From assembly GCA_963576725.1 (NCBI GenBank), contig OY755241.1, positions 55,056,484 through 55,120,483 on the forward strand: 64,000 nucleotides of DNA, read 5' to 3'. This DNA comes from Azorinus chamasolen. Lineage: Eukaryota; Mollusca; Bivalvia; Cardiida; Solecurtidae. A program made the position numbers and the translations under genes. Shown piece by piece: positions 55,501 to 64,000 of this stretch; the first letter of the stretch is position 1; the number at the start of each line of letters is the position of its first letter. The notes under the pieces were generated by a model that made no database searches, had not been told where the DNA came from, and saw only the letters and a program-made list of their open reading frames with translations.

Positions 55501-58500
55501 CAAGTTGCCGATAATTTCCGATGAGAAATTGCACGCTTGCTGTCTATAAAAAGGCCGGCTGTTAATAAATTGTCTCGTGTTAAATTTACAGTCTGTAAAG
55601 TTCATGTCTGTAAACATTACCATTCTGCTATAAGTGTCGTCTATATAAACTGTCGTTTGTCGTAAGTGTTTTCTGTTAAACTATATATATATATCAGTAA
55701 AATTAGCTTTAAAATTGCGGTTCTATAAAAATGCCGTTTATAAAGATGTGTATCAGTAAAATTAGCTTTAAAATTGCGGTTCTATAAAAATGCCGTTTAT
55801 AATGATGTCGTCTATAAATACTATCGTCAGTGAAATGTTTAAACTGTAATTATTAGCTTCTAAAAAAGCCTGCCGTCTGTAAGCATTACATCTCCTTAGT
55901 AATAGTTTCGAACTTTGTATCCTGGTGAAATGCCTTATAAATGCGTCAATAGGAGTTTGTATCAGGTTAACCCTTTCACCGCCAATGTCGCATCAATGCA
56001 CCACGACAAATAGTGCAGTCCCAGATCAAGGCGGCGTCTGATTAGGGACTTCACTTTTTGTCTCATTTTCTATTTCTATATCTGTGCTTATTCCTTTGAA
56101 ATTTGCATTTTAATATCTCATTTCCTTATTTTACAAAATGATTTTACAAAAGTGACTTGCAGACGACAATTAGAAATTTGGCGCCGAAAGGATTAATCAA
56201 CTCCCAGATAGGCTATTTGTTAACCCAGCCCCTTTCGAATAAATCTACTGAAAAGGATTATTTACTATTTACTAGAAAAAGGGTAAAATGGAATCGTGTA
56301 GTGTAGAAATCATTGTGATAAACAGAGAGTTTGCTACTTTTCAGCAAATGCTATATATATCGCGATGGTTTCAAAAAGGGACTTTTAAAGAGGCGCCGAA
56401 GGGAATGGGATGTGGTTTTGTTGGTAGATTTAAAGAGGGTTCACTGTGCTTTATTCTAACCCACTTTCAGGATGTACTCTTCACCAACGTGTTGACCTGG
56501 TCTTCGTCATTCAATTGTCACCCAACCTGACGACCCCTAGTGACTTCGAGAGAACAAAACTATTCATGAAAGAGGTAAAGTAAATTGTGTGACCGTTTTT
56601 TGTCATTATACTGAAATAAGTATAAATATACCGCTAATTTCGTATTTTCATGTACAGAAAGCCTTTATTTACTCTTAACCCTTTCGGCGCAAACTTTCTA
56701 ATTGTCGTCTGCAAACCAAATTTGCAAACCATTCGGAAAGATAGGGAAATGAGATAAATGCAAATTTCAAAGGAATAAAGCACAGTTTTAGATAAAGAGT
56801 GAAGTCCCTGACCAGACACCACCCTGAAAAGGCGGCGTCTTATCTGGGACTGCACTATTTGTCGTGCTGTATGTTTGCGACATTGGTGGAGAAAGGGTTA
56901 ACTCCACTGGTACGCATTGAAACGTCTGTGCAAACAAAGTAGACCCAGATCAGACGACTCCTGTTTTGCTTAAGGAATAATATAGATCTGAGTCTACAGA
57001 TTCTGATATGCCTGCATTCAAATATCATTATAAAACGTCGGCTTATAAAAAATATTTATGAAGTAAAGAGTTTAACTCTAACCCCCCCCCCCCCACCCCC
57101 CATTATAACCCCAGTTGGTTTTTCGTCTCGTAGGATGTTTTTGTTTTCTTTTTTAATCCATTACCTCATAGGCTATTTTTAGATACAACCTCTTTGAATA
57201 AATCTACCAAAAAGGAGCATTATCAACAGAAAAGGATTTTGTTTAGAATTTTGCTCATATAGGAGCAAATGCTCTATTTATCACAATGGTTTCACAAAGT
57301 GACTTTTACAGGGCGTCAAAGGTCGTCAATATGAGGGAATGGGTTAATTTACACATTTTCTGTCATATATGCATCTGTAATAACATTTGCAACATGTTAG
57401 ATCTAAATGAGACAAACTATCCAAAATGATCCAAAACGAATTCGGCAGTGTCTTACATGAGGATCTCCACTCACATTGCTTGATAACTATGATATTGTTT
57501 TAAGAAAAAACTTCACTTTGAAACATGAAACAGACAGTAAGCTTGACACATTCCTCCTAGAACTTTAGACCCAATATCTTTAAATAAATCTTCTGAAAAG
57601 GAGCACTCATTAGAAAAAATGATGTTTTAGACTGCTATAATTTTGAAACCAATGTGATAAAAAGAGCATCTGCTCTATTTATCACAATGGTTTCGAAAAT
57701 GACTTTTACAGAGGTGTCAAAAAGCGTCAAGTAAGGCGCTTTCTGTTTCACTTTCACCTTGCTTTAAGCAGCCACCTGCCCTAAATACCAACTAATTAAC
57801 ACAATTTAGTGGCCGTTATAGAGAGGTTTTACTGTAACTTCTCAAATGTTTGATAGAATAGAGAGTAGTCAATTTTGCACTAGTTCCAAATTTCAGCAGA
57901 CATTTTTTTTCCAAAGCGGTGTAAAGGTTAAGCGGTGAGACAATGGCGCCACTTTATGACACTGGACATGTTTCTATTATGTTTCACCATTCTACAGGTC
58001 ATAGATGGCTTTGAAATAAGTCCTTCAAAAACCCAAGTTGGTCTAATTGTCTTCGACGCTAAAATCCAGTTCTACCTCCCTAGCCACAGGTACGTATTAT
58101 TAGCAGCCAACTGTACCTTTTGTTATACACCCATTCCACTGAGCGGCGATTCCGCTACGCTTCGGTAAAAACGCCGTGAATCGTAGCAGGAACGGCAACA
58201 GCGCATTAGAAACGCCATCTGATCAGGGTCTGCTCTGTTTGTTTATAACATGATATAGATATGATTCTACAGTTTTTGTCAAAGCAAAAACATTTCATGA
58301 AAAGGATAAATTTTAAAAATGCAGCTAATAAATATTCATACGGTCATTATTTCTTACATGGATATTGAACAGGGAAAAGGTTAATGCTTGAGTCACCCCA
58401 TAGGAAGACTTAGCAAAATGAAGACATAGATCAGTCCCAACACTGTGTTTTCTTGATCTGGGTCTTCACAACAATTTGATTCATTTTCTTCAAAGGATGA

Positions 58501-61500
58501 TGGTCAACTGTTTCGAAAGCAGTTTAATCACCTGTTTTATAAAGAAACGTTTCAAAAGCGCAATAGAAGCGCAGCTCCTGTGCTTATGTCGAAGCAAGGT
58601 CGTCATAGCAACGTAGTAAGCGTAGACGAAGCATAGCCTGAAATCCCATGTCGTAGTGGAAGCGTAGTAGAAGCATCTTGGAGAGACCTCAAGCGCCGTA
58701 GAAGCGCGGCAACATCTCGACAGGATCGTAAACAGTGCAGCGAGGTCGTTATTGAAGCGTACTATAAGCGTGCTGGAAACGCCCAAGTCCCAAAATTAGG
58801 CACATGACGGCGCTTCTGCGGCGATTTGGAATATTTTGGAGAAGCGTCATGATCGCCATGAGCGCAGTGGAACCGCCGCCCAATGGAATGGGGGTATTAG
58901 CAGCAAAAAGTACGCGTTAGTAATAGGTATGTGCTATTAGCGGTCACATGTACGTGTTATTAGCAGGCAGTCACAAGATCGTGTATTAGCAGTCACAGAT
59001 ACGTGTTACTTGTGTTCGCATGTACGTGATACTAGCGATCACAGGTACATGTACGTGATATTAGCGGTCACAGGTACGTGTTGATGGTGGCCACATGTAT
59101 TTGTTATTTAGCGGTCACAAATACGTGTTATTAGCAGTCACATGTATGTGCTATTTAATATTTATAGACAATGGAACGTGTTATTAGCAGACATTCACAA
59201 GTTCGTGTATAAACAATCACAGGCCTAACGGCTCGGGCAATATAATTTTCCTCAGCACGGAATAAAAAGTCAGATACCCCGCCAATGAGCTGTATAACCA
59301 ATACAATCTCCTTGCAGAGTTGTCGTTCGTTACTCTCACATACACATATACATGGGCTCATGTCAAGAATCTTGTCAAAACCAATTTGTGTGATATGATT
59401 ATCTGTGTCGATAGGTTATATCAAATTAGCCTGAATCAAGAATAAATAGCTTTTATTTTATCATAAATCTGGTAATACAGTTAAATTTCAGAGAATATTT
59501 GATGACCTATTTTCATGCCGCTTTACGCTTCGAGCATTGCACCAATATAAACAAACAAAATGGAATGATGTCTGCTCGAAAACAGTTTCTATAAATTATA
59601 GATTCCGAACTTCTTATAAGGGCACTGGAATTCTGCTATACCCCAAAAGGGCACACAGCTTATCGGAAATCCCAGCCTTTTGCCTTTCTTCCGTTGAACT
59701 GTCAAAGAAACAAACAAAGCAATTTTACTTTCTGTTTTGTACGGGAGTTAGTTTCATTTCGGACTTCTTTCTAAGCCTACTACAGAGGTATATGTAATGT
59801 AACCGGGTGTAATAATGTACACGGCTAGTCAACCAATCAGAAGTGAGGATTTTACTTTGCAGTATAATGATTTAATTAACAATTTCCTTTTTCAATATTC
59901 ATGTAAGAAATAACGACATTTTAAAAATGAAAATTTTCAAGGACACTTTATGATATGACCGAAACTGAACTCAAATCTATATCATGTCCAAAGCCAACAG
60001 AACAGACCCTGATCAGACGGTTCCTATAGAAGCCGGACAAAGAAAAAACGGACAAAGGTTATACAGAAATCAACCTTTAGTTATGGTTGAATATCTATGT
60101 AAGGAATAATGACATTATGAATATTTATCATGAATATTTATTAGCTGAACTTTTATTATGTCATATAAATACACGGTATATTTTATACTAGTAGAAATTG
60201 TAGATTCATGTCTATTATAATACCGTAAGCAAACAGAGCAGATCCTATTGGAAGCGTCTTGTCAGGATCTGCTCTGTTTGTAAATGGGTCTATGCTGTTT
60301 GCAAAGGCGTGAAACTGTGTTAATATGAGGGGAAGCGTTAACTATTAACTACATGGATACGCCTTATAACAACCGTGCAAACGATGTAAACCCAGAACAC
60401 AGAACCCGTCTGATCCGCAGGGATCTGGACCGCTTCATGGGGGTCTAATGTATTATATAATAACAAGGGTTCCAACTAGCAGAACGGACAACCTTATACC
60501 ACAAGTACAAATATGAATGTAACTCTTGCAATTCCAATGATAATTTTGTAATTCTTTCGGCTATTGAAAACCAATATATTTTACTATCAAATAAATATAA
60601 CCCTCTGACGGTAATTTATGCACAATTATCAATCCAACGATGATTTTCTAAAATTTTCACGTGTTTTCTGGGTCATTGACAAAACGTTCGTTCACCCCGG
60701 TTTCATTATATCACAGCCATAACATGGCAATTTTCAGTTCAAAAGATGGCGTGGTTCGATAAAACAACGCATTTATATCACCAATCTCCATTTGTTGCCC
60801 TCTAAATAAGTAAGCAACTAGCATCAGCGGCCTTTCCGTCTGTCGTTATGTTTCTATTTCGGATGGTGCCATTTTACAACAAATTTGAATGGAGCCATTT
60901 CATTGGATGAGCAAAGGAAAAGTTGGAAAATCCGTGACGTCACGTACAATGGCTCCTTCCTCGACGATGATGGCTATTCCTTGAAGCAAACTGACAAAAC
61001 TCGCTAGTTTTACATTATTCTTTTGATGCTGGGGACTAAAAATTGGAGGTGGGTGATAGAATTTATTCGTTTTATTGAACCACGCCATTTTTTAAACTGC
61101 AGATTGCCAGGTTATTGCTGTGATATAGTGAAACCGGGGTGAACGAACGTTTGTCAATGACCCAAAAACACATGAAAATTTGAGAAAATCATTGTTAGAT
61201 TGATACTTGTTCATAAGTTGCCGTTATAAGATTATATTCATTTGATAGAAAAATATATTGGCTTTCAATAGCCGAAAGAATTACGAAATTATCATTTACA
61301 TTGTAAGAGTTACAGTCATATTTGTACTCGTGGTACACGGATATCGGTTCTGCTAGTTGGAACACTTGTTATTATATAGTACATATAGACCCCAATGAAG
61401 TGGTCCAGACCCATGTGGTCTGATCAGGGTATGATCTGTTTGCGTATGAAATTATATTGATCTGTTCCTACAGTTTTTATCTGTACCAAATGTTCGCCTG

Positions 61501-62492
61501 CTGATGTCCCATTATAAATATCAGGCAATTAAAATTCATAGATACATTATTTCCAGCATAAATATCCGTGACGTAAAGAGTTAATCAGTAAATGGCTGTT
61601 TTTTACCCTTGGTCGTTACCTGTTTTTAACCCTTGGTCGTTATCTGTTTTAACCGTTGGCCGTCATCTGTTTTTAACCCTTTTGGTGCCATATTTCATAT
61701 TGTAGTCTGCAATTCAATTTTGTTAAACCTTTCGGTTAAACAAGGGAAAGAGATAAATAATTACAAATTTCAAAGGAATAAACCACAGATATAAAACTAG
61801 AGATTGAGATAAATAGTGAAGTTCCTGATCAGACTCCGCCTCACCTTGAAAAGGTGGTGTCTGATCTGGGACTGCACTGTTTGTCGTGTAGCATTTTCGC
61901 AACATTGGCGACGAAAGAGTTGAACAAAGTAGACCCAGTTCAGTTCAGACGGCCCAAATAGCAAATTGACTGAGAAATTATATCAGATCTGACTGTTTGC
62001 CCAACACCAAATCTTCTTGCGTACATATGAAATCAAAAAAGCTATTAAATATTCATGATTATGATCATGCTCATTATTTATTGCATGGATATTCATGAGG
62101 TTTAACCCTTTTCCTGTTCTATATGTATTCCAAATTTCAATACTTATTGAATATTTATTGACAAAATAGTTAGAATTATGAAAGGTGGAATATTGTAGCC
62201 ATTTTTTAAAAAAACAACAACTAAAGAAACAGATCTATCAAATTCCATGAGCAAACAGAGCAGACCCTGATCAGTCTGATCTTTATTTGTAAATGCTTGA
62301 AAGGGAGGGTGTTTATATGACGGAAATGGTTAATTCATTTTGTTTCTGTATTTAAGAGACAAACTTTCGTTGTATAACGCCATAGACGCCGTTTCCAACC
62401 ATGCAGTTTCCTCAGAAACGGGGTTAGCAATAGACAAGGCCGTGACGTACGTCTTCAACCCCGCATACGGGGCCAGAGATAATGCTACCAAG
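49278..62492 (+). CDS. Copy 2: paralogue of the lysozyme-like / VWA protein, 5' part (exons 1-5)
   Basis: Exons 49278-49517, 54212-54494, 56471-56574, 57998-58089 and 62357-62492 join in frame to 855 nt (285 codons) without a stop. The exon order and phases (0, 1, 0, 2, 0) equal those of copy 1. Exons 6-14 would lie past the right edge; nothing matching exon 6 is seen in 62493-64000. Relative to copy 1 it has a 3-nt insertion in exon 3 and a 6-nt deletion in exon 4, both in frame. The VWA metal site is altered (see exon 3). It could be a functional diverged paralogue or an early pseudogene; open frames and intact splice sites favour the former. Confidence 0.82.
49563..49822. mobile_element. 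T4-A element in intron 1 of copy 2
   Basis: TTACCCATTATCCG...GGAGTAAAGTGTTAC; core GACGGCTCATACAGGGGCCG. Absent from the matching site in copy 1. Confidence 0.75.
49839..50335. mobile_element. T4-A element interrupted by T4-B
   Basis: GTTTACCTCATGAAATTTAA...GCAAATGGGTAAAAGGCGTC; the T4-B sits just after the core. Confidence 0.6.
50031..50287. mobile_element. T4-B element nested in T4-A
   Basis: TTAACCCATTCCCTCATATT...GAGGTTATGGGTTAA, with a short internal duplication of AAAGTCACTTTGTGAAACCA. Confidence 0.85.
50395..50515. repeat. Double hairpin insert in T4-A remnant
   Basis: CCAGTGTTTTATCG...CGAACACTGG, then GAGATGC...TAATTAAATCAC...GTGATTTAATTA...GCATCTC; followed by CTATAGGAGCCGTCTGATCA. 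Confidence 0.65.
50758..50965. mobile_element. T4-B element in intron 1 of copy 2
   Basis: TTAACCCTTTCCTCC...GAGGTAAAGGGTTAA. Copy 1 (about 39490) has the flanks joined without the element. Confidence 0.8.
50966..51880. other. Intron 1 DNA, partly shared with copy 1
   Basis: 50966-51060 aligns with 39390-39495 of copy 1 in inverse. Open frames here are therefore intronic. The rest is AT-rich with ATGAATATTAATA motifs near 51520-51560. Confidence 0.5.
51885..52060. repeat. 48-bp tandem from T4-C
   Basis: TGATGAGACGCCGAGTAA and TTGGTGTCTTATTTGGATC alternate about four times. Confidence 0.75.
52120..53370. repeat. Unclassified 1.25-kb repeat with internal copies
   Basis: Starts AAGGCTACATTCACACTAGC. 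A block around TCGTGCGACCTTCGTATGAA / ATCGGCGACCAGAGGTCGC / CGTAAACAGGT recurs, including in inverse around 52915-52975. Not seen in intron 1 of copy 1. Confidence 0.65.
53745..53885. mobile_element. T4-A fragment
   Basis: CAAACAATGTAGACACAGAT, GGCCTCCTACAGGAGCCGTC, GATGAGAAACAAGGTTAA. Confidence 0.55.
53930..54177. mobile_element. T4-B element with tandem end, shared position with copy 1
   Basis: TTAACCATTCCCTCGTTTTG...GAGGCAATGGGTTAA; expanded end with CCCTTTGAACCCCTCCCT. It ends 34 bp from the exon 2 acceptor. Confidence 0.85.
54212..54494 (+). CDS. Copy 2 exon 2
   Basis: 283 nt, phase 0 in, phase 1 out, acceptor ATTTCTTTCAG, donor CAGG|GTATAC. It encodes VDRSTFVTTQ...LASILDQ, about 85% identical to copy 1. 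A T4-B element ends 34 bp before the acceptor. Confidence 0.9.
54560..54820. mobile_element. PAL-1 half joined to T4-C
   Basis: GGTTATAAATGG...TCTGATTGGTCAGG then GATGAGACACAGCGTAACTC...GACAGCAAAAGGGTT. Confidence 0.6.
54825..54985. mobile_element. T2-3 element, core lost
   Basis: CAGAAGAACTTGTCTTAAAC...GATATGCTCTACTG. Confidence 0.6.
55015..55189. mobile_element. T4-B element, core lost
   Basis: TTAACCCATTGCC...GAATGGGTTAA. Confidence 0.75.
55280..55345. mobile_element. T4-C core, shared with copy 1 intron 2
   Basis: GATGAGGCGCCGAGTTACTC...CTGGATCCAAG followed by CTTACTGTAAACAACATTCC as in copy 1. Confidence 0.7.
55560..55880. repeat. Degenerate CTATAAA/CTGTAAA repeats
   Basis: Includes a 60-bp direct duplication, GTAAAATTAGCTTTAAAATT (55694, 55753). 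Confidence 0.7.
55967..56196. mobile_element. T4-D element, full
   Basis: TTAACCCTTTCACCGCCAAT...GCCGAAAGGATTAA. Confidence 0.85.
56221..56410. mobile_element. T4-B element, right TTAA lost
   Basis: TTAACCCAGCCCC...GAGGCGCCGAAGGGAATGGG. Confidence 0.65.
56471..56574 (+). CDS. Copy 2 exon 3: VWA start with lost MIDAS
   Basis: 104 nt, 3 nt longer than in copy 1, acceptor CCACTTTCAG, donor GAG|GTAAAG. It encodes VDLVFVIQLSPNLTTPSDFE. The position of DSSAS in copy 1 reads QLSPN here (56512-56526), so the metal-coordinating Asp and the second Ser are gone. Confidence 0.9.
56675..56901. mobile_element. T4-D element, full
   Basis: TTAACCCTTTCGGCGC...GAGAAAGGGTTAA; core CCTGAAAAGG. Confidence 0.85.
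57153..57347. mobile_element. T4-B element, left core arm lost
   Basis: TTAATCCATTACC...GAATGGGTTAA. Confidence 0.78.
57555..57834. mobile_element. T4-B fragment joined to T2-1 half
   Basis: T4-B text 57555-57732, then from GTAAGGCGCTTTCTG the T2-1 right half to GAGAGGTTTTACTG. Confidence 0.65.
57998..58089 (+). CDS. Copy 2 exon 4
   Basis: 92 nt, two codons shorter than in copy 1, phase 0 in, phase 2 out, acceptor TTCTACAG, donor CACAG|GTACGT. It encodes VGLIVFDAKIQFYL where copy 1 has VGLIVYSSNADIQFYL. Confidence 0.88.
58124..58895. mobile_element. TIR element inserted in donor minisatellite
   Basis: Ends ACACCCATTCCACTGAGCGG and inverse (CCGCCCAATGGAATGGGGGT), about 30 bp of TIR. The surrounding repeat gives the empty site GTTATTAGCAG, so a 2-bp AT or TA duplication. 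A T4-A right half (58199-58384) lies inside. Confidence 0.7.
58896..59160. repeat. Minisatellite from the exon 4 donor, copy 2
   Basis: Unit GTTATTAGCGGTCACAGGTAC, about 11 diverged copies; same phase and sequence type as the copy 1 array. Confidence 0.85.
59210..59870. other. Unassigned intron DNA
   Basis: No repeat or exon recognised. Confidence 0.4.
59878..60345. mobile_element. T4-A elements, degraded, two in a row
   Basis: AACAATTTCC...core GACGGTTCCTATAGAAGCCG (60017); then TGAATATCTATGTAAGGAAT...GGGGAAGCGTTAA (to 60341). Confidence 0.55.
60341..61580. mobile_element. T4-A element with 0.95-kb inverted-repeat insert
   Basis: TTAACTATTAACTACATGG...GACGTAAAGAGTTAA. The T4-A core is opened by a large inverted repeat: left arm about 60410-60770, right arm about 61065-61410, with unique DNA between. 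Confidence 0.65.
61600..61675. repeat. Tandem TTTTAACCCTTGGTCGTTAT
   Basis: Three to four units of about 24 bp next to a T4-D end. Confidence 0.75.
61673..61922. mobile_element. T4-D element
   Basis: TTAACCCTTTTGGTGCC...GACGAAAGAGTTGAA; core CACCTTGAAAAGGTG. Confidence 0.8.
62102..62333. mobile_element. T4-A element, shared position with copy 1
   Basis: TTAACCCTTTTCCTG...GGAAATGGTTAA; core shortened. It ends 23 bp before the exon 5 acceptor. Confidence 0.8.
62357..62492 (+). CDS. Copy 2 exon 5
   Basis: 136 nt, phase 2 in, phase 0 out, acceptor TATTTAAG (weaker than TATTTCAG in copy 1), donor AAG|GTAATG. It encodes SSETGLAIDKAVTYVFNPAY; the MIDAS threonine is retained. 8 of 46 residues differ from copy 1. 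Confidence 0.87.
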
Positions 62493-64000
62493 GTAATGTG
62501 GCCTTGCTCTGAACGGGAAAAAATCAGCATTCTTATAATAAACAATCAAGCATATTTCAAAACATGAAAACTTTGTTCCGAACTTCTGGAGCGACAGAAG
62601 CAAACGTGTTTGTTGATATTCTTGAGTCGATTGTTCAAACAAACTCGTCACCTTTTGACTTTTTTCATGGGTACCAGGGTGTTTGGTAGGGTCTGCTGAA
62701 TCGAAAGAAAACTGTACCCGTGAAAAACTCAATACGGACGGACAAATAGACAGACAGACGGAATCGAACAAACCTGTAGTCTCCAACCGGTATGCTCAAA
62801 GTATACCGAAAAATTCAACCGCTTTCAAATTGATATAGCTGGTTTTATATCAAACGATTGTGTCTGTATCCGTTATTTTCTTTATACGGGCATGCTTTTG
62901 CACCTTTCTGGCATGAAAACAAATGAACAGTTAAGGTACAAGAGTGATATGAAACTTTAAAATCTGTTTACTTTTATATTCATAACACTGAGTAGGGTAT
63001 CACAAAAACACGTGAAATGATTTAGCCAGCGTCTGGCTTAAGCAAAGAATAAGATAATGAATCAAGAACTTAAACTTATTAAGTAAACTAAACGGAGTAT
63101 GTGTAGGCTGATGTCTCGGTTCATTTGAATACTGTAGTTGTATACATACGAGTATTTTCGTTGTCGTTACCCGCATCAGTACACCACAGCAAAAATGTTT
63201 AAAAATAATTTTTAAAGTATCAAGTTTTGAGGAGAACGAATGTAATGACGTGTAAATTAAATCTACTAGTATTGATGAGGACATCGAAAAGCAATATAAA
63301 ATGGTTTGTAAGTTAGAAATGAAACAAGACTTTTTAATTGGTGCATTTCGTGGCATACAAGTGACATTAGACTTATCGAAGCTAATGTTTTTGACGCATA
63401 TAATTTCACGACCGATTCAAAATAACACCCGGTTTTGGGCAGCCAAGATGGAATAACCAATCATGTTTGGTTCAAACGTGAAGCTGGGACATTGCAGATG
63501 AAATCAATATGTAGAATCTACTCACAATTTTGGTTGACCTTTGTGGCGTCTGCTCTACAATTGGATATGTACAATTTCACGACCGAATGGTACGGTTTAA
63601 TCAAATCATCATCTCGCCTAACACACCAGATCTAGATATTAATGTTTATTTAAAAATCTAAAAATAAGTTGGATCTTTTGCAATACGCATATTAAGTATT
63701 TTATAAGATCATAAATGGGAAAATTTAAATCTACAAGTTAAAATAGTAAATATCAATGTTAAATCAGGGTGTATAGCGTTTTTTATTACTCGTAACGCAC
63801 AACATATTCGGTAGATCTCATTAAATTTTAAGTGTTTTCTTTTTAAATTAAATGAGACAAAATATTTGTTGAATACAATTTTACGACTTCTATCGAAACA
63901 CTGTTGGGCCAACTTTGACCAACAACGTATCGTGTTTTATAGTTGGCTATGCAACGTTGACCCAACGAACACCAGCCAACGCGGTCAACAAGAGAAGGGT
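62493..64000. other. Intron 5 of copy 2, nothing recognised
   Basis: No match to copy 1 exon 6 on the plus strand, no TTAA or TA element, no tandem array; open frames are short and featureless. Confidence 0.45.

Overview
The window is animal nuclear DNA with long introns, GT/AG-spliced exons, dense non-autonomous DNA transposons, minisatellites and a tRNA-derived repeat. No prokaryotic operon is visible. The protein type (signal peptide, lysozyme-like N-terminus, von Willebrand A domain, several peritrophin-A chitin-binding domains) recalls extracellular and shell-matrix proteins such as Pif and BMSP. I therefore infer a mollusc, probably a bivalve, with moderate confidence.

GENES. Copy 1 is a complete 14-exon gene on the minus strand (start codon at 41801, stop at 14885). 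Every junction has GT/AG and every phase joins, giving 2448 nt and 815 residues. Copy 2 is a paralogue on the plus strand. Exons 1 to 5 are present (49278 to 62492, 285 codons, open) and the rest lies beyond the right edge. The two genes are head to head, 7.5 kb apart. They share exon lengths, phases, about 190 bp of upstream sequence, stretches of introns 1 and 2, and several transposon insertions, so this is an inverted duplication. Copy 2 has lost the metal-binding DxSxS motif of its VWA domain. A third candidate is a two-exon small ORF with a polyA signal, at 20361-20790 (+), inside a foldback-like element in intron 12 of copy 1.

REPEATS. Most of the rest is short palindromic transposons (family names are mine). 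TTAA-bounded, piggyBac-like by ends (TTAACCC...GGGTTAA): T4-A (core GACGGCTCC/GGAGCCGTC with GCAAACAGAG flanks), T4-B (core ATTTGCTCC/GGAGCAAAT, arms TGTGATAAATAGAGC), T4-C (core GACGCCGAGTAACTCGGCGTC), T4-D (CACGACAAATAGTGC plus GGCGGCGTCTGATC), T4-E and T4-F. TA-bounded, Tc1/mariner or pogo-like by ends (CAGT...ACTG): T2-1 (CAGTAAAACCTCTCTATAAC), T2-2 (CAGTTGAACTTCGATATC), T2-3 (CAGTAGAACATGTCTTAAGC), T2-4 (CAGTAAAACCCCTCTAAACC), T2-5 (CAGTAAACCCCTCTAATGCG). There are also an hAT-like family with 8-bp duplications (100-469 and 38094-38890) and a palindrome family, PAL-1. Coordinates of full elements are read from the terminal TTAA or CAGT; fragment ends are approximate.

LAYOUT. 1-14.5 kb: repeats only (nested MITEs, a 20-bp and a 12-bp tandem array). 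14.9-41.8 kb: copy 1, with tandem arrays starting at or close to the splice donors of six introns. 42-49 kb: intergenic, MITEs and a tRNA-like repeat. 49.3-62.5 kb: copy 2. 62.5-64 kb: intron of copy 2, nothing recognised.
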